DNA of 64,000 nt. Source: CAYGDP01 sp964348665. Its GTDB lineage: Bacteria; Verrucomicrobiota; Verrucomicrobiia; Palsa-1439; CAYGDP01. Where the stretch lies: the NCBI GenBank assembly GCA_964348665.1, contig CAYGDP010000005.1:1-64000 (forward strand), given 5' to 3'. Shown here one piece after another: positions 41,404 through 50,180 of this stretch. Numbering within the stretch: the first letter of the stretch is position 1; each line of letters opens with the position of its first letter. The notes under the pieces were generated by a model that did not search any database, was not told the origin of the DNA, and saw only the letters and a program-made list of their open reading frames with translations. The position numbers were made by a program, and so were the translations under genes.

Positions 41404-43521
41404 TCATTTCTGCTCCACCGCTTCCTGCTCGCGCAACGCTTTCTGGAATTCGTTCTCACTCTTCCACTCGATCTGACCGCTCACAAAGAGAACGTTCCGC
41501 CCCATACTGCCACGGCCGTCGCTGTGCTGCGGGTCGGCGTCGTACGCTAGAATCATTTTCGGGTCCGCGCTTGCCGTGAGCCCTTTCACATACACATACG
41601 TCACGGCTCCCTCCGGAGAAGGGGATGCCGGACAGATAAAGGTTTGTTTGGCGGAGACGTGTTTTGGGTTCAGTTCCATGAGTTTTGGCGGGAACTTGCC
41701 GTTGTTTTCCTTCGCATATGCCACAATACCTTCGTTGATTTTGGTCAGATTCGATTCGCAACCGCTCCTCATGGCTTGCTGCGCTTGCTGACGCGCGCCT
41801 TGCACAGCCGGCAACGCCGCAGCGGCTATAATGCCGCTCAACGGAGCGATATTGCTCAAGTCCATTCCCAGCGGCGAATAGCCGTGGATATGGACACCTT
41901 TGTCGTCCACCGAAATCACGTTTACCGCGCCGAACAGTTTTCCTTGGACATTCGCGATGGGTGGCATTTTGCTCAAGTCCAGCGGCGAGTCGGGTTGATT
42001 GACCAACGTCGCGCCCGCCAGCCCGATGGCGCTGTAGATGCCGGCGATGGATTGACGCGTGTCTTCGTACGTGAGCGCCACAATTTTCTCAGGCAACGTC
42101 TTGCGCGATTTTTGAAAGTCCTCGTTGTCGAGCAACGACGACTGCGGATTTTCCGTCTGCGCGATGGCGGCGTTGAGTCCCATCGCGGACGCGGAAATGT
42201 AGAGATAATTCCCTTTTACCGTCCACGCTGGCGCGAACATTGGTACGCCGGTCACGGAGTACACGCGGCCGCCGCTGTCGTTTTGCGTGGTTTTGATCGT
42301 GAACTGCCCCGCTTGTTGCTGCGAAATGATCATTCGCGCCGTATCGGTCAGTTGATCCACGGCGACCCCGAATCGTTTGGCGTCCTTGAGCGACACGACG
42401 AACGTCATTTCCCCAAGCTGCATGATGCCGGGGGATGCTTTTGAGTAAAACACCATTGTATCACCCAGAGTTTCCACGAGATCTTCCTTGAACATGATTT
42501 GCAACTGCGCCTCCACCGCCGCGATGCCGGCCTGCAAATTCTGGACGTCCTGATCCGTACCCACGGCGTTGATCGCGTTCATCACACTGTTCCAAATCGC
42601 TGGCGCGTTGATGCGCGAAGCCGACGCTGCCGCCACGTTTTTCGGGATCAACTTCAGGATTTTCTCGTCGAGCGGTGCCGCCGTGCTGAACCATTGAAAT
42701 AAACCCGACGCCGGCTTGGTCAGCGCCGCGCGTCCCGTGGAGCGAATGGCTGCGCCGTCAAACGACGCCGCCAATTCCGCCTCTCCAATCGCGTCCAGGC
42801 CAAGAATCTTCATTACTGCGTCCAGCTTGTCGGCATCAGCCGGGTTCGGTATTTCCACACGAAGGCGTTTCACGACCGCGGGCGCGTTGAGCCATGCCCA
42901 GCCGATCGGTTGACCGGATGTGACGGTAACGGGTTTCCTCGATTTTTCCGGTGGCGTCTTGCCATCGAGCCGGGCTAAAACGTTGTCGGTCATTGTCGCA
43001 CTGGAAATCACGAGCGTGTCTTTGGTGACAACGAACTCCGAGTGATCGGTTGGATCGACTTTGATCGTGTATGCGCCCGATTGTCGCTCGATGATCCGCG
43101 TATCCGTGGCGGCGAGCGCATAGAACGCCTTGCGCGCCTCGTCTGCGTCTTTGCCGACGCGGGTCAACCAGACCAGCGCGCCCGCGCCTTCGGGGTAGAA
43201 CGCGACGACTGTCTCCTTCGCACTTGCCCAGCCAATCAATTTTCTAAGCGTATCAGCGTTGGGTGTGTTCGGTTGCGCGGCGACCTGTTGATAAATCCAA
43301 TCTTTCGGCTTTTTCAGGAACGCCTGCATCTGCAGGTCGTTGAAGATTTGGCCCAGCGCCGATTTTTCGTAGGCAGGCGACAGTTTTTCGCCGCCGGCAT
43401 AATGAATGATCGCCACCGCATTCGGGGGCAAAAACTGGGTCAAGTCCGTGTCTTCCCCGTGACAGACCGTCGTGAGCAGAAGGGCTGTCGTCAGACTGAA
43501 TGTCGCTGTAGTAAGTTTCAT
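41404..43521 (-). CDS. Large secreted protein with pseudopilin-like C-terminus, function unknown
   Basis: The 705-residue protein has a signal peptide (MKLTTATFSLTTALLLTTVCHGED). Residues ~25-560 resemble no family I can name with certainty; they alternate strand and helix (FLPPNAVAIIHYAGGEKLSPAYEKS; TMVFYSKASPGIMQLGEMTFVVSLKD) as in DUF3352-like periplasmic proteins. The last ~145 residues (IIAAAALPAVQGARQQAQQAMRSGCESNLTKINEGIVAYAKENNGKFPPKLMEL) look like the body of an H-X9-DG pseudopilin with the prepilin cleavage site missing. So a pseudopilin domain has been attached to an unrelated exported protein. It is a single-gene unit, convergent with the gene at 40332. Confidence 0.75.
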   Translation of the reverse strand: MKLTTATFSLTTALLLTTVCHGEDTDLTQFLPPNAVAIIHYAGGEKLSPAYEKSALGQIFNDLQMQAFLKKPKDWIYQQVAAQPNTPNADTLRKLIGWASAKETVVAFYPEGAGALVWLTRVGKDADEARKAFYALAATDTRIIERQSGAYTIKVDPTDHSEFVVTKDTLVISSATMTDNVLARLDGKTPPEKSRKPVTVTSGQPIGWAWLNAPAVVKRLRVEIPNPADADKLDAVMKILGLDAIGEAELAASFDGAAIRSTGRAALTKPASGLFQWFSTAAPLDEKILKLIPKNVAAASASRINAPAIWNSVMNAINAVGTDQDVQNLQAGIAAVEAQLQIMFKEDLVETLGDTMVFYSKASPGIMQLGEMTFVVSLKDAKRFGVAVDQLTDTARMIISQQQAGQFTIKTTQNDSGGRVYSVTGVPMFAPAWTVKGNYLYISASAMGLNAAIAQTENPQSSLLDNEDFQKSRKTLPEKIVALTYEDTRQSIAGIYSAIGLAGATLVNQPDSPLDLSKMPPIANVQGKLFGAVNVISVDDKGVHIHGYSPLGMDLSNIAPLSGIIAAAALPAVQGARQQAQQAMRSGCESNLTKINEGIVAYAKENNGKFPPKLMELNPKHVSAKQTFICPASPSPEGAVTYVYVKGLTASADPKMILAYDADPQHSDGRGSMGRNVLFVSGQIEWKSENEFQKALREQEAVEQK

Positions 43522-43678
43522 GGTTTCCTTCTTTCATCCATTGTCGTCAGCGAAAACCGAAACAGCTAGTAGCCAAGCAGAATTGTAGCAGCGAATCCGA
43601 TTTGCGGCAGGAATCGTTCGAAAAACGGCTTGCCACAAAGGGGTTTCGCGGCTGGAACAATTCTTCATTTTCTCTCCA

Positions 43679-44836
43679 TTACGGTTTTCTCACCTTCGGC
43701 AACGCGCTCAAACCTTTAGCTTTCGGGTGCCAGAGACGCGTTAGATACGCCTCGAGCAGCGCGGTGCCGCCGTTGAGGTCGGGGTGTTCGACACAGGCGG
43801 CGACGTATTCATGATCCACATCATCGCACATTTCCATGAGCACTCGCATCCGGTCGAAGTTGTTGATGAGCGCCTGGCGAATCGGCATGCGTTCGGGGTT
43901 GATGTCAATGCCATAGTAGCCAGTGTAGGCGTGCATTTTCATGACATAAAGGCCGCTGAGGACCACGTCGGGATTGAGCGCGCCGACGTTGAGGTCTTGG
44001 TCGTAGTTGCCGAGCGGTTGATTGTTCCAATGGGTGTGCGCGAGGCGTCCCAGCCGCAGGATGCGGGCGAGGGAGTAGGGGAAGTCCTCGAAACCCATGA
44101 GCACGTGGCCGAGTTCAGGGTTCATGCAAACGAGTTTCGTGCCAGAAGCGAGAAGTTTTTTGTTCGCTGGATTTTTTAGTTTTGCCTCGACGTCGGCGCA
44201 CATGATCAAACCATCGGCCGTGTTGCGCCAGATATTGTTGCCGCGCGGTTCGTAGGGTTTGGGTTCGATGGCGATACGGACGCCGGGTACTTCGTCCATT
44301 GCCTCGGCAAGTCCATCCTCGAAGAGCGACCACATCCAGTCGAAATTGATGCCGAAGTTGACCTCGTACCCGTCGCCGCCGGGCCAGACGACTGCGAAAT
44401 CGGTTTTGTGGTCGCGATTCATTTTGAGGGTGGCGATCACGCGGTCAATGGCTTTGCGGCGCGCAGTTTTTTCAGGTGACGACAATGAGCCGTACCGAAA
44501 ATCGGCGTCCCAGAACAGGTTGGGGATGATCGTGATCAGGCGCACGCCCGCTTCGCGTTCGAGGCGTTTGTAAAGACCTATGTTTTCCTCGTTCACCTCG
44601 TTGGGGTAGTGCGCCTCAATGCCACGCAAGCCATATTTGGCCATCTCGGCGGCGATTTCGATGCGTTGGGGGATGGTGAGTGGTTTGTGGTAAGCGGCAT
44701 GAAACCGGATCGCGCCCGGCGCGAAATACCAGATGCCCGCCGTAAATTTCGGTTCGAGGCGGAATTGTTTGAGGTGTTTGATGAGGGCATCCCCGCGGCG
44801 AGTCGTGGCTTGTGGTTTCAGGTTGGTAAGAGGCAT
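43679..44836 (-). CDS. Xylose-isomerase-like TIM-barrel protein with altered active site
   Basis: The 385-residue cytoplasmic TIM barrel has length and motif order close to class I (actinobacterial-type) xylose isomerase. Matching blocks are IEPKPYEPRGN (XylA: EPKPNEPRG), MNPELGHVLMGFEDFPYSLARIL (NPEvGHeqMaglnFphgiAqaL), YDQDLNVG (YDQDLrFG) and VVWPGGDGYE (wGGREGaE). But the catalytic HDxD region reads AHYPNE, keeping the His and losing the Asp, and the metal-ligand segment HIDLNGQ reads HTHWNNQ. So it is a homologue that may isomerise or epimerise another sugar. It is divergent from the DUF255 gene at 44938. The sugar substrate is not determinable from sequence. Confidence 0.8.
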   Translation of the reverse strand: MPLTNLKPQATTRRGDALIKHLKQFRLEPKFTAGIWYFAPGAIRFHAAYHKPLTIPQRIEIAAEMAKYGLRGIEAHYPNEVNEENIGLYKRLEREAGVRLITIIPNLFWDADFRYGSLSSPEKTARRKAIDRVIATLKMNRDHKTDFAVVWPGGDGYEVNFGINFDWMWSLFEDGLAEAMDEVPGVRIAIEPKPYEPRGNNIWRNTADGLIMCADVEAKLKNPANKKLLASGTKLVCMNPELGHVLMGFEDFPYSLARILRLGRLAHTHWNNQPLGNYDQDLNVGALNPDVVLSGLYVMKMHAYTGYYGIDINPERMPIRQALINNFDRMRVLMEMCDDVDHEYVAACVEHPDLNGGTALLEAYLTRLWHPKAKGLSALPKVRKP

Positions 44837-44937
44837 GAATTCTCCTTTTAGGTTTTACGCACCCTAGCAAGCCCGAGCGTGCATTGTCAAAACCGAAAAA
44901 TGCTCGCGCCGCTGCGGAAATAGGAGTAGGTTTTCCT

Positions 44938-47142
44938 GTGTGTAAGGTGCGAACCATTTGCCTCGGGGTGTCGCTGCTGACGCTGGCGGCTTTTGCCCAA
45001 GAAAAACCGATGAACCCGAAATTTACGAATCGTCTTGCGAAGGAAAAAAGCCCTTACCTGCTTCAGCACGCGAATAACCCCGTGGACTGGTATCCGTGGG
45101 GCGAGGAAGCGTTCGCCAAGGCGCGGAAGGAAAACAAGCCCATCTTCCTCTCCATCGGTTACTCGACCTGCCATTGGTGTCACGTCTTCGAGCACGAGTC
45201 GTTCGAGAATGAGGCCATCGCCAAATTGCTCAACGATAATTTTGTCTCCATCAAGGTGGACCGCGAGGAGCGTCCCGACATTGACCGCGTCTATATGACT
45301 TTCGTGCAGGCGACCACCGGTCACGGCGGTTGGCCGTTGAGCGCGTTTCTCACCGCTGACCTCAAGCCCTTTTATGGCGGCACGTATTATCCCCGCGACC
45401 AGTTCGCGCAGATTCTCAACCGCCTCATGGAGGTTTGGAAGAACGATCGCGATCGTATCAATACGTCCGCCGACGAAATGACGAAGGCATTGCAGCAGCT
45501 CAATCTTGGACGGCGCTCTGGCGCGGAGAAACTTGAAGTGTCGTTGCTCGACGAAGGTTATCTCGAACTGAAATCCATTTACGAATCGCGTTATGGCGGC
45601 TTTGGCGGCGCGCCGAAATTTCCGCGCGCATCCAACTTCAATTTCATGCTACGCCATTTCGCCCGAGCCGGTAAAGCTGACGCTCGCGACATGGTGTTGC
45701 TCACGCTCAATAAAATGGCCGATGGCGGTATCCACGACCATATCGGTGGCGGCTTTGCCCGCTACTCGGTGGATGGACAATGGCACGTGCCGCATTTCGA
45801 GAAAATGCTCTACGACCAGGCGCAACTCGCCATCAGCTATCTCGAAGCGTATCAGATTACCCGCGAATCGTTTTACGCCGATACCGCCCGTGATATCCTC
45901 GAATACGTTCTGCGTGATATGACCGGAAAAGACGGCCAGTTTTACAGCGCGGAAGACGCGGACAGCCCTAAACCTGAAAATCCAAAGGAAAAATCCGAAG
46001 GCGCGTTTTACATTTGGGAGAAAAAAGAAATCATCGCCGCCATCGGCAAGGACACTGCCGAAGTCTTTTGCGACTATTACGGAGTCAGCGACCACGGCAA
46101 TGCGCCGAACGACCCACACGGAGAATTCGAAAACAAAAACATCCTCATCGTGCGCAGCAGCCTCGATGAAGTTGCCAAACGCGCCGGCAAGACATCAGAC
46201 CAAGTCAGCGCCATCCTTGCTGACGCGCACAAGAAACTCTTTGAGATCCGCAGCAAGCGTCCGCGTCCACATCTGGACGACAAGACGCTGACGTCCTGGA
46301 ACGCGATGATGATTTCCGCCTTTGCGCGCGCCCATCAAGCAATCGAAATCGGTGGCACGAGCGTTCCTGCCCGTGAATTTTCAACCAAATACCTTTCCGC
46401 CGCCCGACGCGCCGCGGCGTTTATCGAGAAAAATCTTTATCGCGACGGCAAACTCCTGCGCCGTTATCGCGACGGCGAATCCGCGCTGGATGGGTATCTG
46501 GACGATTACGCATCATTTATCCAAGCGTTGCTCGACCTTTATGAAGCCAGTTTTGACGTGAAATATCTCACGTGGGCGATCGCGCTGCAAAAAACACAGG
46601 ACGAACTTTTCTGGGACGATAAAGACGGCGGCTACTTCAATACTTCCGCAGGCTCAAAAGATGTGCTCGTGCGTCTCAAGGAAGATTACGACGGGGCGGA
46701 ACCGTCTGCCAACTCCATCGCCGCTCTCAATCTGCTCCGTCTCGCGCAGATGACCGACAACAAAGACCTTCGCGCGCGGGCCGAGAAGACAATGGCCTAC
46801 TTTGCGGCGCGGTTGGGTCAGCACGCCAGCACCATGCCGCAGATGCTCGTCGCCTTCGACTTCTCGCTGTCAAAACCAAAACAAATAATCATCGCGGGCA
46901 AATCCGATGCCACCGACACGAGGGCATTGCTTCGCGAGGTTCACAGCCGATTTATCCCGAATAAAATCATTTTGCTCGCCGACGGTGGTGACAGCCAGCG
47001 TGAGCTGTCGAAAAATCTGAAATTTCTCGAATCAGTGAAGCCCGTGGATGGCAAAGCCACCGCCTACATTTGCCAGGATTACACTTGCCAGTTGCCAACG
47101 AATGATCCAGCGGTGATAGTGAAGCAATTGACTAAGCCATGA
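44938..47142 (+). CDS. DUF255 thioredoxin-domain protein (YyaL / SPATA20 family), exported form
   Basis: The start is assigned to GTG 44938 (734 residues), with GGAG about 10 nt upstream and an immediate hydrophobic segment (VRTICLGVSLLTLAAFAQEK); TTG 44884 is an alternative. The N-terminal DUF255 thioredoxin-like domain is unmistakable: NRLAKEKSPYLLQHANNPVDWYPWGEEAF, STCHWCHVFEHESFE (CxxC) and NFVSIKVDREERPDID. The remainder is an alpha/alpha barrel (GGIHDHIGGGFARYSVDGQWHVPHFEKMLYDQAQLA). Family members are usually cytosolic; the leader here suggests export. A short repeat at 46351-46377 inserts about nine residues into a helix-turn region. The reaction is unknown. Confidence 0.92.
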   Translation: MCKVRTICLGVSLLTLAAFAQEKPMNPKFTNRLAKEKSPYLLQHANNPVDWYPWGEEAFAKARKENKPIFLSIGYSTCHWCHVFEHESFENEAIAKLLNDNFVSIKVDREERPDIDRVYMTFVQATTGHGGWPLSAFLTADLKPFYGGTYYPRDQFAQILNRLMEVWKNDRDRINTSADEMTKALQQLNLGRRSGAEKLEVSLLDEGYLELKSIYESRYGGFGGAPKFPRASNFNFMLRHFARAGKADARDMVLLTLNKMADGGIHDHIGGGFARYSVDGQWHVPHFEKMLYDQAQLAISYLEAYQITRESFYADTARDILEYVLRDMTGKDGQFYSAEDADSPKPENPKEKSEGAFYIWEKKEIIAAIGKDTAEVFCDYYGVSDHGNAPNDPHGEFENKNILIVRSSLDEVAKRAGKTSDQVSAILADAHKKLFEIRSKRPRPHLDDKTLTSWNAMMISAFARAHQAIEIGGTSVPAREFSTKYLSAARRAAAFIEKNLYRDGKLLRRYRDGESALDGYLDDYASFIQALLDLYEASFDVKYLTWAIALQKTQDELFWDDKDGGYFNTSAGSKDVLVRLKEDYDGAEPSANSIAALNLLRLAQMTDNKDLRARAEKTMAYFAARLGQHASTMPQMLVAFDFSLSKPKQIIIAGKSDATDTRALLREVHSRFIPNKIILLADGGDSQRELSKNLKFLESVKPVDGKATAYICQDYTCQLPTNDPAVIVKQLTKP
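46351..46377. repeat. In-frame 'GGCACGAGCGTTCCTGCC' hairpin repeat in DUF255 gene
   Basis: CACG-a-GC-GTTCCT-GC-c-CGTG folds with one internal mismatch. It is the type of repeat whose other frame reads ARAFLPV, a peptide I recognise as a common translated repeat. In the real frame it encodes GGTSVPARE (residues ~472-480) between RAHQAIE and the conserved KYLSAARRAA. Confidence 0.7.
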
Positions 47143-47293
47143 AACATGACTTTTGGGAAACCTGACGACCAACGTCCTTCAACGCGGTACACCACCAATA
47201 CTTTGATCTCGAAGGCTATATTGTAGGTTGTGTGCTCCCGTGCGGCGATAATTTCGTATAATTCGACAAGAAGTGTGATCGGAAGATTTTCCT

Positions 47294-49021
47294 GTGGCCG
47301 CGCTCGACGCGGGCGGTTACAATTCGCGTGTGAGTAATTCATCCTCCGCGCGAAAACCTGACGCCTATTTTCTACTGGGCGCGGTTTGTTTTTTGGCGGC
47401 GGTGATTTGGTGTGGACGCTCCGCGATGATGCGCGGACTTGAGTATGACGAGGTGTATACAATGCTGCATTATGCCGCGGCGGATTCGTGGCGGGGCATT
47501 TTTAACGATCTCGCCATTCCCAACAATCATCCGCTTCACAGTTTGCTGGTGCGATGGTCGGTCGAACTGACCGGCGCGGGAGAGTTGGCGGTGCGGTTGC
47601 CCGCGCTGATCGCGATGGCCGCGACTTGGCTACTCGTGCCGCTGCTGGCGTTTCACCTGACGAACGACCGGGTGATCGCATTTTTAGCGACGGTCTGGGC
47701 GCTCACCAGTGCACCACTCTTGCATTACGCGGAAGCTTCGCGCGGGTACGCATTGCAGACGTTCCTAGTCGTTCTCTTCGCGTGGTTCGTGCTGCGCGCT
47801 AATCGAGGGGATTCCATTCAAGGACGACGACTCGGCTGGGCGGTAATCGTTGGATTGGCGGCAATCCTGACCTTGCCGACGAGCGTAATTTTTATCGCGC
47901 CGATTGGGCTATATGATTTGACCCGCCGATACTTGGACTGGCGAAAAGTGGATTTGCCGACAAAGTTTTTTTCAGCGGAACGTCGTGCGCTTGTGGCGTA
48001 TGCCATCTTAGCGTTAATGGGAGGCATGTGGCTATGGCGTGGCGCGAGCCAGTTCGCGCAAGGACGGCAGACGTTTGGCACGCCCATTGAATCCTTCGAT
48101 ACGTGGACGACGTTTGTCGGCGAAGTTACGTCTCAAATCTGGGGTTGGCCATTGGTGGTGTTGATCGCCGCGGGTTTGTTGATGACGCGAGACTGGCGAT
48201 TGAGTTTGTTCCTAGTCTTAACATTGATTTTTCCTTTCCTAGTTGCTCCTTTGACTCGCGGCGGTGGCGCCCGAGTGTATCTTGCGCTCGCGCCATTTGG
48301 ATTTATCGCGGCGGCGATCGCGGTATCGCGGGCAATGGAAGTCTTGGTGTCGAATCTGAAACTGCGCAGCGCAATTGTCGTATTGCTGGCATTAGTGCCG
48401 CTCCTGTGGATGCCACGCTCGCTGAAGCATTGGACGTCGCCTGATTGGCGCGCTGCAGCCAAGGAAATTTGCCGAGTCGCCCCCGCCGATGGCTATATAG
48501 TCTATCCCGCAACGGATGGATTAGTACTCCAGTTTTACGGTCGCAAGGAGTATCAAAGCGACGTGGTTAACCGTGTTCCGCTCGGAGACGAGTTTACCCT
48601 CGTCATTGCGGGCAACAATGGGCGATTGAGCGGGATCGTTCCGAAAACGATGCAGTCAGACGACGTTGAACTAACCAAGACGGGTGCCACCTCGCGAGTT
48701 TTGGGCGTGCCATTGTGGACGGTTAGGGCGCGTCGAGTAACCGAGCGAAATCCAAATGACAACGTGGTATTTGTGGCGATCGGTCCTGACCGGCGCGACG
48801 CTGTTAGGGCGCGCATCAAGGAAATGCTTACTGCGAATTCGTCCGCCCAGTGGGTCGTATTGAATGGGCTCTTGAGCGACGCACTGATGGATTTTCCACA
48901 AGTAGATGATAAGACCGCAGTGCTGTTAGTCGGGTGGCCGGGTAAGCTGGCCGATGGTGATTGGAAGAAACTTGCCGCACATAGCGGCACCCCAATTCGC
49001 TTTTACTCGAGTCAGCCCTGA
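47294..49021 (+). CDS. GT39-like membrane glycosyltransferase
   Basis: The frame opens with GTG at 47294 (575 residues); GTG 47330 is a plausible shorter start (VSNSSSARKPDAYFLLGAV). Around ten transmembrane helices are visible in the first ~390 residues, and the first periplasmic loop holds EYDEVYTMLHYAA, the acidic DE motif expected of dolichyl/polyprenyl-phosphate-mannose-type (GT39/ArnT-like) transferases. A soluble C-terminal part (~400-575) follows. It would use a polyprenyl-phosphate sugar and add it to lipid or protein on the periplasmic side; the sugar is unknown. It is convergent with the AEC transporter gene (4-nt gap). Confidence 0.8.
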   Translation: MAALDAGGYNSRVSNSSSARKPDAYFLLGAVCFLAAVIWCGRSAMMRGLEYDEVYTMLHYAAADSWRGIFNDLAIPNNHPLHSLLVRWSVELTGAGELAVRLPALIAMAATWLLVPLLAFHLTNDRVIAFLATVWALTSAPLLHYAEASRGYALQTFLVVLFAWFVLRANRGDSIQGRRLGWAVIVGLAAILTLPTSVIFIAPIGLYDLTRRYLDWRKVDLPTKFFSAERRALVAYAILALMGGMWLWRGASQFAQGRQTFGTPIESFDTWTTFVGEVTSQIWGWPLVVLIAAGLLMTRDWRLSLFLVLTLIFPFLVAPLTRGGGARVYLALAPFGFIAAAIAVSRAMEVLVSNLKLRSAIVVLLALVPLLWMPRSLKHWTSPDWRAAAKEICRVAPADGYIVYPATDGLVLQFYGRKEYQSDVVNRVPLGDEFTLVIAGNNGRLSGIVPKTMQSDDVELTKTGATSRVLGVPLWTVRARRVTERNPNDNVVFVAIGPDRRDAVRARIKEMLTANSSAQWVVLNGLLSDALMDFPQVDDKTAVLLVGWPGKLADGDWKKLAAHSGTPIRFYSSQP

Positions 49022-49025
49022 CGGC

Positions 49026-50030
49026 TTACGGAGCGCTTAGCCAGCGGACGAAGAGAGCCAGCCAAAGTGGAATACTAATCAGCGCCGCCAGATAGGAGAC
49101 CAGGAGGATGGCGCTGACCAATTGTGGGTGGGAATCGTACCGTCGCGCAATCACGGCGAGATTCGTCGCGGGCGGCATCGTGCCTTGCAGCAACAGGATG
49201 AACAACATGAGTGGGTCATCCGGCTTTCCAAATTGTTTCACGGCTAGCACGATCAATCCGAATACCACTAACGGCATCACAATGCTACGCGCTATGACCA
49301 CACTCGCGATGGCGTTGATTCGTACGTGGCCATTCCAATGAATCTCCGCCAGGGTGCCGCCTAAAACCAGCATGACCAATGGCGTTGCTGTTGTTCCCAG
49401 CATATACAACCCTTCTTGCAGCCAACCCAAGGGTGCGTTGATTCCCACCAATAGGTTTTGCAGTGGACTCGACCCGATCGCGACGCCGATCAGCACTGCC
49501 ACGAACGGTGGACTGATCGCCTGCCACCACTTTCGTTCTCCGTCCGCTTTTGCGCGAAACATATTGACGCCCAAACTCCACATCAACGGTGTCCACAAGA
49601 ACAGGAACATCGCGACATAAATCAGTCCGCGGGTTTTCGCGGCTTCGGTTTCGCCAAACAAGTCCGTTGCCGCAACCAACGCGGGCACGATGCCGATGGG
49701 AATGTAGCCGGCATTTGCAAATCCGATGCACGCCGTCACCGCGCGCCGTTGATTGGATTCGATTCGCATCATTCGCGCCAGTGCCCAGCCAAGCGCTAAT
49801 CCGCCAAACGTATAGAGGGGTGACGCCAACAGCAGAATCAGCCCATTTTTCCAGTCGAGCGTGGCAATGCCGGCGACGACGCCAGTGAAAAGAAAGCATG
49901 GCAGGAGAAAATTGATAAGCAGTTTGCTCAAATCCTCGAGTGCCGCATCGTGCAGCAGTCGGCGCCTGGCCAATACGTAGCCGCACAAGACAGGCACCAG
50001 GATTGTCAGGACGGTTCGTAGCGTCGTCAC
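49026..50030 (-). CDS. AEC-family transporter
   Basis: The 334-residue protein has the ten-helix auxin-efflux-carrier / malate permease pattern. It starts LRTVLTILVPVLCGYVLARRRLLHDAALEDLSKLLINFLLPCFLF, which is the classical first helix with 'L..l...v.lPal.F', and continues with GFANAGYIPIGIVPALVAATDLFG and LGWLQEGLYMLGTTATPLVMLVLGGTL. Members export organic acids or other small anions; the substrate here is unknown. No regulator is adjacent. It is divergent from pepA with a 150-nt gap that contains a 7-bp tandem repeat. Confidence 0.9.
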   Translation of the reverse strand: MTTLRTVLTILVPVLCGYVLARRRLLHDAALEDLSKLLINFLLPCFLFTGVVAGIATLDWKNGLILLLASPLYTFGGLALGWALARMMRIESNQRRAVTACIGFANAGYIPIGIVPALVAATDLFGETEAAKTRGLIYVAMFLFLWTPLMWSLGVNMFRAKADGERKWWQAISPPFVAVLIGVAIGSSPLQNLLVGINAPLGWLQEGLYMLGTTATPLVMLVLGGTLAEIHWNGHVRINAIASVVIARSIVMPLVVFGLIVLAVKQFGKPDDPLMLFILLLQGTMPPATNLAVIARRYDSHPQLVSAILLVSYLAALISIPLWLALFVRWLSAP

Positions 50031-50130
50031 ATCGTCTTTCTATCGCGTTGACTCAACCGCCCGCAACGCTATAATCGCGGGAAACGAAATCAACACCCAA
50101 CAATCAACTCTAAACGTCTAAGTGAGTTTA

Positions 50131-50165
50131 TTGAATGTTGAATGTTCAATGTTGAGCGTTGAATG
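50131..50165. repeat. 7-bp tandem repeat just upstream of pepA ribosome site
   Basis: Five units: TTGAATG, TTGAATG, TTCAATG, TTGAGCG, TTGAATG. They end two bases before the Shine-Dalgarno sequence AAAGGAG (50168-50174 region) of pepA, so they lie in its leader or promoter. Confidence 0.85.
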
Positions 50166-50180
50166 TTAAAGGAGTTAACC

